In this document: positions 27,361 to 33,955 of the stretch, one piece after another
How the letters are laid out: each line of letters starts with the position of its first letter
Position numbering within the stretch: position 1 is the stretch's first letter
Assembly (NCBI RefSeq): GCF_004363555.1
Contig: NZ_SNZJ01000001.1
Location: 186,001-250,000 of the forward strand
Source: Halomonas ventosae
GTDB lineage: Bacteria; Pseudomonadota; Gammaproteobacteria; Pseudomonadales; Halomonadaceae
Reading direction: 5' to 3'
Length of the DNA stretch: 64,000 nt
Notes under the pieces: generated by a model
Database searches by the model: none
What the model was told of the DNA's origin: nothing
The model's input: only the letters and a program-made list of their open reading frames with translations
Translations under genes and position numbers: made by a program

Positions 27361-27564
27361 TCAGTCACGCAGCGTGGCGTAGAAGGCTCGGATGTGGGGG
27401 GTTTCCCGGTACTCGCGGGAGGGTTCGGCCTCCTTCGCCGTCGGCTTGGGGTCGGCCTGGGCCAGGGTCACGTGACCGACGGCCGCCGCGGCGCCGGCGG
27501 CGGCGGTACCGATGCCGAGCGTCTTGAGGAAGCGCCGGCGCTCCGGGTTGCGTGTGTTGGGCAT
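27361..27564 (-). CDS. Formate dehydrogenase-region small Tat-signal protein
   Basis: A 67-residue protein, almost half of which is a twin-arginine signal (PERRRFLKTLGIGTAAAGAAAA), then a short charged mature part ending in YRETPHIRAFYATLRD. It matches the small Tat-target proteins seen beside formate dehydrogenase genes. The role is unknown; assembly or export help is a guess. I chose ATG at 27564, eight bases after GAGGAG, instead of an ATG seven codons earlier. It lies 26 bp before the alpha subunit gene. Confidence 0.85.
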   Translation of the reverse strand: MPNTRNPERRRFLKTLGIGTAAAGAAAAVGHVTLAQADPKPTAKEAEPSREYRETPHIRAFYATLRD

Positions 27565-27659
27565 GGGGATGTCTCCTCTACTCATGCTGTCTGTGGCCCG
27601 TGCCGGGGCCTTGTTGTGATTGTCTTTGTGTTTGTGGCATCACGGTCCGATGTGCGGCG

Positions 27660-28262
27660 TCAGGGTTCGACGATCCTGACGGGATCCTCGTGTGACTCGG
27701 CCTCGAGTCGCCGGGACTCCTCCTCGATGAAGGCCTGGCCGAGCAGGCCCAGGTGCGCGTAGAAGGGGGTGTCGACCCGGCCAAGATCCGCCAGGCAGTC
27801 CGCGGCCCAGGGTGCGAGGTGCGTCATGAAGAAGCGCGCCTCGTCACGGGCGCGGGCCTCGATCAGCATGGCCATCACCTCGCACAGGGCGGCCAGGTGA
27901 TCCTCCGGGTCCCGGCTGTGCTCGGCACGCTGGAAGCCCAGCGCCTTGAGGTCACGGCGCAGGGCGACCAGTGCTGCGTCCATCAGCTCGCCGTTGCGAT
28001 ACCAGGAGGCGTAGGGCGTGATGTCGCCCTGCACCACCCCGACCAGATGGCGAAAGTGGGCCCGCTCGAGGGCAGCGGCCGTGGTCGCGCCCGCGGCGGC
28101 GACCAGTGATGCCCAGCGCTCGGCGAGCAGGGAGCCGTCCTGATCGACCTCCAGCCCGGCCAGCCACTCGAGCAGCGAGGTATCGGGTGCCTCGCGCAGC
28201 AGCCGGGCCACCAGCCGATAGACATCGGCCCGCAGGGCGTCGCGCTCGTTCAACTCGTTCAT
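27660..28262 (-). CDS. TorD/DmsD family molybdoenzyme chaperone
   Basis: A cytosolic, all-helical chaperone of 200 residues that should bind the Tat signal of the alpha subunit and hold export until the cofactor is in. Family signs are FRHLVGVVQGDITPYASWYRNGEL (the TorD loop), SRDPEDHLAALCEVMAML and FFMTHLAPWAADCLADL. It begins four bases after the stop of the polyferredoxin gene, so the two are tightly coupled, and precedes the small Tat-signal gene. Confidence 0.9.
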   Translation of the reverse strand: MNELNERDALRADVYRLVARLLREAPDTSLLEWLAGLEVDQDGSLLAERWASLVAAAGATTAAALERAHFRHLVGVVQGDITPYASWYRNGELMDAALVALRRDLKALGFQRAEHSRDPEDHLAALCEVMAMLIEARARDEARFFMTHLAPWAADCLADLGRVDTPFYAHLGLLGQAFIEEESRRLEAESHEDPVRIVEP

Positions 28263-28266
28263 GGCG

Positions 28267-29979
28267 TCATACCTTCAGCTGCGATTCGGGGTCGCGGGCC
28301 ATGGCCTGCCAGACATCCTTGACCCGGCAGTCCTCGCACATCTCCAGGCGCGCCAGGGCATCGCCGGCGAAGTAGGGATGATCGGCCAACTTGGCCTTGA
28401 GGGTCGCGACGGTACTCGCGGTGGCGAAGGGCTTGCCGCAGCGAATGCACGGGAAGGCGGCCTCCTCGTGCTGGACCCGGCGTTCGCCTCGCGCGGCGTC
28501 GGCCAGGAAGCCGGGCACCAGGGTGATGGCATCCTCGGGACAGGCCTCGGCGCAGAGCCCGCACTGCACGCAGTCCGCCTCGCGAAAGCTCAGCAGCGGA
28601 CGGTCGTCGCCGGCGCCCAGTGCCGGGGTGGGACAGTTGGAGACGCAGGAGAGACAGAGGGTGCAGGCCTCGCCGTCGACCGCCAGGCCGCCATACGCGG
28701 CACCGGCCGGCATCGCATGGCGCTGGCCATCGGGTGTGCCGCAACGCGCCAGATGGTCCAGCACCTGATCGAGGCGTTCGCGCTTGTCGTTGCCGGTGAG
28801 CGCCAGGGGGGCGCCCTCCAGTGGCGCCTCGCCCGGCAGGGCGTCACGGGCCACCGCGTCCCCGGCCGTCAGGCGGCTTACCCGCGATGGCGAGTGGCCA
28901 AGGGCGTTCAGCAGGGCATGTGCCTGGGAGAGCTGGTCGTCGATGAAGGCCGTGAGACGGTCGGGCATGCCGGGGCGGCACTGGATGCGCACCTCGGCGG
29001 CGCCGCCGGCCAGGGCGGTCAACCACTGGTCATGGCCGGCGGCCCCCAGTTCCTCGAGAGGAATATCGAGAACATGGCCCGCGGCGTCGCGCTCCGTGGC
29101 CAGGTCGCCAGCTTCGACGAAGCGCACTACCGGTGCCGTGCCACCGGCATCCCGGTAGGCGGCGAGCCAGGCCAGCAGGGTCTCCTGCTGGCGGGCGGTC
29201 TCCGGGAGGCGGAACTGGATCGCCCCGGTCGGGCAGGCGCTGCTGCAGCTGCCGACGCCGTGGCAGCGGAAGGGGTCGATCTCGATCCAGGCGTCGATTC
29301 GGCCCTGTTGGCTCTTGACGGCATCGGCGGGGCAGACCTCCAGGCAGCGGGTGCAGCCCGTGTAGCCGCTGGCCGAGTGGGCGCAGAGGCCATTGTCGAT
29401 CTGGAAGTAGCGCGGCTTGTCGAATTCGCCGACCAGGCCGGCGAGCGCCTCCAGCTGCTCGTCGCGCTGCGGGTCAGGCCAGGCGAGGGCGACATAGCCG
29501 GGCGGGGGCAGTTCCAGGGCGAGCAGCGGGGTCTCGCCCAGATCGAGCACCAGGTCGAAATGCTCGCGGTTGGCCAGGGCCCGCGCCAGGTCGAGGGTGT
29601 CGTCCTCGCCGGCCAGGCGGACCGAGAAGTGCCCCAGATAGCCCTCGATCTCGAGCGAACGGGCCTGCGACCTTGAGAGCCGTTGGCTGGCCATGCCGGC
29701 CGTCTCGCCGAGCAGCGCCTCGTCCTCCTCGTCGTCCTCGCCGTCGACCATGGGCTCGGTGAAGAGCAGGGCCGGAGGAGGGAGGCCCCGGTCGTGCAAA
29801 GCGCGGGCGGCACGCCGGACGTCGCGTTCGTTGCCGAGCACCAGGGCGTGCCCCTCGCTGCGGTAGCCGACACTGGCCGGGGTGAGGTTGACCGGCCAGG
29901 AGACTCGCTGGCGTGCCGCCTCCCGCGCCTGCCGGTTGCGGTCGTCATCCACCGGCATGATATCGATTCGCTGGTTCAT
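28267..29979 (-). CDS. Multi-cluster 4Fe-4S protein of the formate dehydrogenase locus
   Basis: A 570-residue soluble polyferredoxin with no signal peptide or membrane helix. Cluster motifs occur in two groups. About residues 199-216 hold CAHSASGYTGCTRCLEVCP and 239-249 hold CHGVGSCSSACP. Near 430-550 are CTLCLSCVSNCP, CVQCGLCAEACP, CIRCGKPFAT and CEDCRVKDVW. The middle resembles a CoB-CoM-reductase-like/MVH-type module without obvious catalytic residues. Such genes recur beside Fdh genes with DUF3305/3306. An electron-transfer or cluster-delivery role in FDH maturation is inferred. It is the first gene after the 187-bp promoter region. Confidence 0.85.
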   Translation of the reverse strand: MNQRIDIMPVDDDRNRQAREAARQRVSWPVNLTPASVGYRSEGHALVLGNERDVRRAARALHDRGLPPPALLFTEPMVDGEDDEEDEALLGETAGMASQRLSRSQARSLEIEGYLGHFSVRLAGEDDTLDLARALANREHFDLVLDLGETPLLALELPPPGYVALAWPDPQRDEQLEALAGLVGEFDKPRYFQIDNGLCAHSASGYTGCTRCLEVCPADAVKSQQGRIDAWIEIDPFRCHGVGSCSSACPTGAIQFRLPETARQQETLLAWLAAYRDAGGTAPVVRFVEAGDLATERDAAGHVLDIPLEELGAAGHDQWLTALAGGAAEVRIQCRPGMPDRLTAFIDDQLSQAHALLNALGHSPSRVSRLTAGDAVARDALPGEAPLEGAPLALTGNDKRERLDQVLDHLARCGTPDGQRHAMPAGAAYGGLAVDGEACTLCLSCVSNCPTPALGAGDDRPLLSFREADCVQCGLCAEACPEDAITLVPGFLADAARGERRVQHEEAAFPCIRCGKPFATASTVATLKAKLADHPYFAGDALARLEMCEDCRVKDVWQAMARDPESQLKV

Positions 29980-30166
29980 GCAGTCTCACGGTCGGGTTGC
30001 GTAGGTTGAACTTGTTCTTGTTGTGAAGTGCTAATTAATCAGTGTTGGTCCAATCGGCGCCGCGCGCAAACGCTCCCTTGGTCTAATGCATAGGACTGAT
30101 GCATGGCGCCGATAGGCCGGCTCAATGGACAGGCCCCGGGCCTTGGCCGGCTAGACCGCCCCGGCG
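29980..30166 (-). promoter_or_regulatory. Promoter region of the polyferredoxin-FDH operon
   Basis: A 187-bp gene-free stretch upstream of the polyferredoxin gene. It is locally AT-rich around 30031-30041 (CTAATTAATCAG). It holds a 9-bp inverted repeat, ATCGGCGCC at 30053-30061 and GGCGCCGAT at 30105-30113, that brackets two ATGCAT hexamers near 30086-30104. These could be operator sites. I cannot name a regulator. Confidence 0.4.
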
Positions 30167-30751
30167 TCATCCCGGGCGGTCATGGGAGCGCGGTGCCTCC
30201 TGTGCCTCATCGGTATCGGTATGAGACACCTCTTCGGGGGTATCCGGGGGACTCTCGTGAGTACCTCCATGAGTGCCTTCGCCGCCGGTGGCGATATCTT
30301 CTGACGGAACCTCCTCCGATGCCTCGTCGTCCTCCAGCTGCCGCCGGGTCCAGTTGCGCAGCCGCTCGGCCACCTCGCCGGCCAGCGGCTGAAGCTTCTG
30401 CCGGTAGTCATCGTCGTAGTCGTCGAGGCCGTCACGGATGCCATAATGCTTTCCGGCAAAGAGGCGCCGCAGGGCGCGCTTGCGCAGGCCACTGCTGACC
30501 CCGGAGGCCAGGTAGGCCGTGATGTCGCTGCCGGGCGGAAGGGTATCCGGGTCGGGCAGGGTGTGGTCCAGGCTGCCGGGGGCCGGCGAACGTGAGGAAG
30601 TGGCATCGCGCTCCGGGGCAACGGGTTCCCGCGGCGCAGGGTCCGGTTCCTCGCTCGCCCGTGTCTCACCCGCCCGAGGCGCCGACGGCGCCTCCGGCGA
30701 TGCCGGGTGCTCGCCGCGCTTGAGGCGGGACCATCGCTCGAACCGGCTCAT
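30167..30751 (-). CDS. DUF3306 family protein
   Basis: A 194-residue, acidic, low-complexity protein with the DUF3306 core: MSRFERWSRLKRGE at the start, then LPPGSDITAYLASGVSSGLRKRALRRLFAGKHYGIRDGLDDYDDDY in the middle. The C-terminal 60 residues are mainly Glu/Asp/Thr and probably disordered. The family occurs next to formate dehydrogenase genes; its function is unknown. Its start overlaps the DUF3305 stop by four bases. Confidence 0.88.
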   Translation of the reverse strand: MSRFERWSRLKRGEHPASPEAPSAPRAGETRASEEPDPAPREPVAPERDATSSRSPAPGSLDHTLPDPDTLPPGSDITAYLASGVSSGLRKRALRRLFAGKHYGIRDGLDDYDDDYRQKLQPLAGEVAERLRNWTRRQLEDDEASEEVPSEDIATGGEGTHGGTHESPPDTPEEVSHTDTDEAQEAPRSHDRPG

Positions 30752-31179
30752 GCTCCGATCTCCCGGGCGCGCCCGGCCCCCTTGCGCTTCTTCTTGCGCC
30801 CCTCCGCCGGGGCCTCGCCATGATGGGCGAGGTAGGCCTCGATCCAGGCCTGTATCGCCAGCGGCATGTCCACTTCCAGTACCCGATGCTCGCCATCGAG
30901 CCAGCCGGCAGCCACGTCCTGGCTGGCGGTGATGGAGGCGGGTACCGGCCTGGCGCCGGCCTCACCCGCCCGCACGAAGAGCCGAGGGGTGGTACTGGTC
31001 AGGTTGAAGCGGTAGGCGGCCCGCTCGGTCATGTAGAGCTGCAGGTCCAGGGTCCAGGGACCAGCAAGCCCGCTGACGAGATCGACGATCCTCCAGCGGG
31101 TCGTGGTGAAGCCCTTGATGGCGAGCGGCTCGCCGGTGACATCGAAGCTGAGCGAGCGAGAGCTGCTGATTGGCGACAT
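30748..31179 (-). CDS. DUF3305 family protein
   Basis: A 143-residue cytosolic protein with the family pattern TTRWRIVDLVSGL, LYMTERAAYRFNLTSTTPRLFV and ITASQDVAAGWLDGEHRVLEVDMPLAIQAWIEAYLAHHGE, plus a lysine-rich C-terminus. It is always near FDH genes, with no known activity. It is the first gene of a two-gene unit with DUF3306 and is divergent from fdhD, with 95 bp between starts, so the two directions probably share control. Confidence 0.88.
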   Translation of the reverse strand: MSPISSSRSLSFDVTGEPLAIKGFTTTRWRIVDLVSGLAGPWTLDLQLYMTERAAYRFNLTSTTPRLFVRAGEAGARPVPASITASQDVAAGWLDGEHRVLEVDMPLAIQAWIEAYLAHHGEAPAEGRKKKRKGAGRAREIGA

Positions 31180-31274
31180 GTGAGGTATTGCTCCAGCCTT
31201 GTCTCTAGGTAGTAAAGACAGTAGGCGGAGACAATGCCATCATCGTCAATCAACGTTCTGCCGAGGAGCCGTCG

Positions 31275-32120
31275 ATGCATGACATCCGCCTGAGCCGGGC
31301 GCGCCTGCCTGCCACCCTGGAGATCGAGGTCCTCGACGAGTTCGGCGAGGCGAGGCGGCAGGCCATCGCCGCGGAACGGGCCCTGACCGTCTACCTGAAC
31401 AAGCGGGAGATCGTCACGCTCATGACCCTGGGCGCCGACCCCGAGGCGCTGGTGGTCGGTTACCTGCGCAACCAGGGGCTGCTGGCCCAGCAGCGGGACC
31501 TCCAGGCAGTGCACGTGGACTGGGAGGTGGAGGCGGCCGCGGTGGTCACCCGCAACCTGCCGGAGGACCTGGAGGAGCGCCTGGGCCAGCGCACGGTGAC
31601 CACCGGCTGCGGCCAGGGCACGGTCTTCGGCCGGCTGCTCGAGGCGACCTCCCTGCGGCCGTTGCCGGCCACCGTGATGCGCCAGTCGGTACTCTACCGG
31701 CTGCTCGACAACCTCGGTGCCTACAACGAGACCTATCGCAGTGCCGGCGCCGTGCATGGCTGCGCGCTGTGTCGCCAGGAGACGGTGCTGGACTTCGTCG
31801 AGGACGTGGGGCGACACAATGCCGTGGATACCCTGGCCGGCCGCCAGTGGCTCGAGGAGGCGGACTCCGCCGGCGCGGATATCTTCTACACCACCGGGCG
31901 GCTGACCTCGGAGATGGTACTCAAGGTGGCGCAGATGGGTATCGGGGTCCTGGTGTCGCGGTCCGGGGTGACACAGAAGGGGGTGGAGCTGGCCGAGCGC
32001 TTCGGCGTGCTGCTGATCGCCCGGGCCAAGGGCCGCCACTTCCAGGCGATCCATGGCGCGGGTCGGCTCGAGCTGGATGCCGTCCCCGCGCGGCGCCCGG
32101 GGGACCGGGCGCGGGCCTGA
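31275..32120 (+). CDS. fdhD: Formate dehydrogenase accessory sulfurtransferase FdhD
   Basis: Transfers sulfur from IscS to the molybdenum cofactor, which formate dehydrogenase needs for activity. The 281-residue protein shows VYLNKREIVTLMTLGADPEALVVGYL, the cysteine loop TTGCGQGTVFGR (Cys112), AGAVHGCALC, FVEDVGRHNAVDTLAG and FYTTGRLTSEMVLKVAQMGI. The E. coli CxxC loop is reduced here to one cysteine, the second position being Gly115. GAGGAG lies seven bases before the ATG. It is convergent with the XRE-cupin gene, with three bases between the stops. Confidence 0.93.
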   Translation: MHDIRLSRARLPATLEIEVLDEFGEARRQAIAAERALTVYLNKREIVTLMTLGADPEALVVGYLRNQGLLAQQRDLQAVHVDWEVEAAAVVTRNLPEDLEERLGQRTVTTGCGQGTVFGRLLEATSLRPLPATVMRQSVLYRLLDNLGAYNETYRSAGAVHGCALCRQETVLDFVEDVGRHNAVDTLAGRQWLEEADSAGADIFYTTGRLTSEMVLKVAQMGIGVLVSRSGVTQKGVELAERFGVLLIARAKGRHFQAIHGAGRLELDAVPARRPGDRARA

Positions 32121-32123
32121 GCC

Positions 32124-32759
32124 TCAGGTGCTGCTCTCGCCCCGGGTGCAGACCGACAGCACCACGGCATCGTCATCGCTGACCGAGACCAGGGCATGGC
32201 CCATGGCACTGTCGAAGTAGATGCTGTCGCCGCTGGCCAGGGCCAGCGGCTCGTAGTACTCGGTGAAGAGCAGGATCTCGCCGTCGAGCACCATCAGGAA
32301 CTCCTCGCCGTCGTGGCGCACCCATTCACTGAACTCGTCGAAGGCCCGCGCCCGCACGATGGTCTTGAAGGGGATCATGCGCTTCTGGGCGAGCTCGCAG
32401 CTGAGCAGCTCGTGCTCGTAGGTCGGGGTGGGGTGGCGCTGCCCCTCGCCCCGGCGGGTGAGGTCGCGCCGCCCCATGGTACGGGGCTGCACCCTGGGTG
32501 GCGAGAGCAGCTGGGGCAGGTCGATGCCCAGGCCATTGATCAGCTTCTGCACCGCGGTGAAGGTGGGGGAGATCTGGTCGTTCTCGATCTTGGAGAGGGT
32601 GGAGCGCGCCAGGCCGGTGCGCCGGCTGACGTCCTCCAGGGTCCACTGGTGCGCCAGGCGGATCTCCTTGAGGCGCTCGCCGAGGCGCAGCGGCTCGACG
32701 AAGGGCTTGCGGCCGGCGGCAATGCGCAGGGCGGCATCCTGATCGGTGGTGGCGGTCAT
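32124..32759 (-). CDS. XRE-family regulator with C-terminal cupin domain
   Basis: A 211-residue regulator: HTH-XRE at about residues 25-80 (RLGERLKEIRLAHQWTLEDVSRRTGLARSTLSKIENDQISPTF), a linker, then a cupin_2 sensor domain at about 125-205 (EFLMVLDGEILLFTEYYEPLALASGDSIYFDSAMGHAL). Relatives control amine, amino-acid or metal metabolism; the ligand here is unknown. A perfect 6-3-6 palindrome lies 15 bp upstream, likely its own operator. No ribosome-binding site is visible and TATAGT ends close to the ATG, so the transcript may be nearly leaderless. Confidence 0.88.
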   Translation of the reverse strand: MTATTDQDAALRIAAGRKPFVEPLRLGERLKEIRLAHQWTLEDVSRRTGLARSTLSKIENDQISPTFTAVQKLINGLGIDLPQLLSPPRVQPRTMGRRDLTRRGEGQRHPTPTYEHELLSCELAQKRMIPFKTIVRARAFDEFSEWVRHDGEEFLMVLDGEILLFTEYYEPLALASGDSIYFDSAMGHALVSVSDDDAVVLSVCTRGESST

Positions 32760-32774
32760 GCGCTGTTCACTATA

Positions 32775-32789
32775 GGAAACGAGGTTTCC
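32775..32789. promoter_or_regulatory. Palindromic operator candidate upstream of the XRE-cupin gene
   Basis: GGAAAC-GAG-GTTTCC is a perfect inverted repeat. It lies immediately upstream of a TATAGT -10-like hexamer on the minus strand, so a bound protein would block the promoter. Autorepression by the adjacent HTH protein is the simplest reading. Confidence 0.55.
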
Positions 32790-32909
32790 CCCAGCCTACC
32801 ACAGTCGCTGCCCGCGGCCCCACGCCCGCGACGCCGTCATGCCGAGGAGCGACGGGCGAAATGCCTATCCGGCGGAAGTTCGGCTGTTTCCCGGCGACGA
32901 GAAACGGCC

Positions 32910-33845
32910 TCAATCGCCGAAGGGCAGTCCGAGCAGGGCCTTGAGGTGGGCCTCGGCACTACGCCCCAGGGAATCCAGGTCATAGCCACCTTCGAGTACC
33001 GACACCAGGCGGCCATCGGCATAGAGGGCGGCGATCTCCAGCGCCATGTGGGTGATCCAGTGGAAGTCCTCGTCCTCCAGGCAGAGCTCCGCCATGGGGT
33101 CCTCGCGGTGGGCGTCGAAGCCCGCCGAGACGAGCACGATCTCCGGCTTGAAGGCATGCAGGGCAGGCAGCCAGTCGTCCTCGATCGCCTGGCGGAAGGC
33201 GGCGCTGCCGGTGCCGGCGGACAGGGGGGTGTTGACCACGTTCTGCCATTCGCTGCGCAGGTAGCGCCAGGGGTAGAAGGGGAACTGGAAGCTGGTGCAG
33301 ACCAGCACCTCGGGGTCATCCTTGAAGATGTCGATGGTGCCGTTGCACTGGTGGACGTCGAAGTCGAGGATGGCGATCCGGCGGGCCCCGTACTTGGCCC
33401 TGGCATGCGCCGCGCCCACCGCCACGTTGTTGTAGAAGCAGAACCCCATGGCGTCGCTGGCCTCGGCATGGTGCCCCGGGGGGCGCACCGCGCAGAAGAC
33501 GTTGTCGGCCTGGTGGCGGAACACCTGGTCGACGCCACGTACCACCGCCCCCGCGGCCACCCGCGCCGCCTTGAGGCTGTCGGGGTTCATCATGGTGTCA
33601 CTGTCGAGGGTGACGATGCCATGCTCAGGGACGCACTTGTCCAGGGCCCGCAGGTGGCGAAGGGGGTGGACCCGTGCGAGCTGCTCCTCAGTGGCCTCCC
33701 GGGCCTCGGACTGCATGGTCTGCTGCAACACGCCGGAGAGCATCAGCCGCGCCCGGATGGCATCCAGGCGCAGCGGGCTCTCGGGATGTTCGGGGCCCAT
33801 GTGGTGCAACTGGCAGTCGGGATGAGTAATGTAGGCGGTGATCAT
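32910..33845 (-). CDS. Histone deacetylase family protein (class II-like)
   Basis: A zinc-dependent deacetylase of the acetoin-utilisation/HDAC superfamily, acting on acetyl-lysine or acetylpolyamines. The 311 residues keep the charge-relay histidines in RPPGHHAE, the zinc ligands in LDFDVHQCNGT, the third zinc Asp in SAGFDAHRED, and LEGGYDL. I chose ATG at 33845, the conserved start MITAYITHPDC. It is divergent from the PatZ-type acetyltransferase, with 110 bp between starts, which suggests a protein-deacetylation role, though polyamine deacetylation is equally possible from sequence. Confidence 0.9.
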   Translation of the reverse strand: MITAYITHPDCQLHHMGPEHPESPLRLDAIRARLMLSGVLQQTMQSEAREATEEQLARVHPLRHLRALDKCVPEHGIVTLDSDTMMNPDSLKAARVAAGAVVRGVDQVFRHQADNVFCAVRPPGHHAEASDAMGFCFYNNVAVGAAHARAKYGARRIAILDFDVHQCNGTIDIFKDDPEVLVCTSFQFPFYPWRYLRSEWQNVVNTPLSAGTGSAAFRQAIEDDWLPALHAFKPEIVLVSAGFDAHREDPMAELCLEDEDFHWITHMALEIAALYADGRLVSVLEGGYDLDSLGRSAEAHLKALLGLPFGD

Positions 33846-33955
33846 GCACTGGCTCCGAGGTGACTGAAGCCACCTTAATCGTGACGCCCGCTTGCAGAAC
33901 AGTGTCAATAAGTCTTACACAATGAAGGGCAACGTTCCTTCAGGGGGGATCCTGC

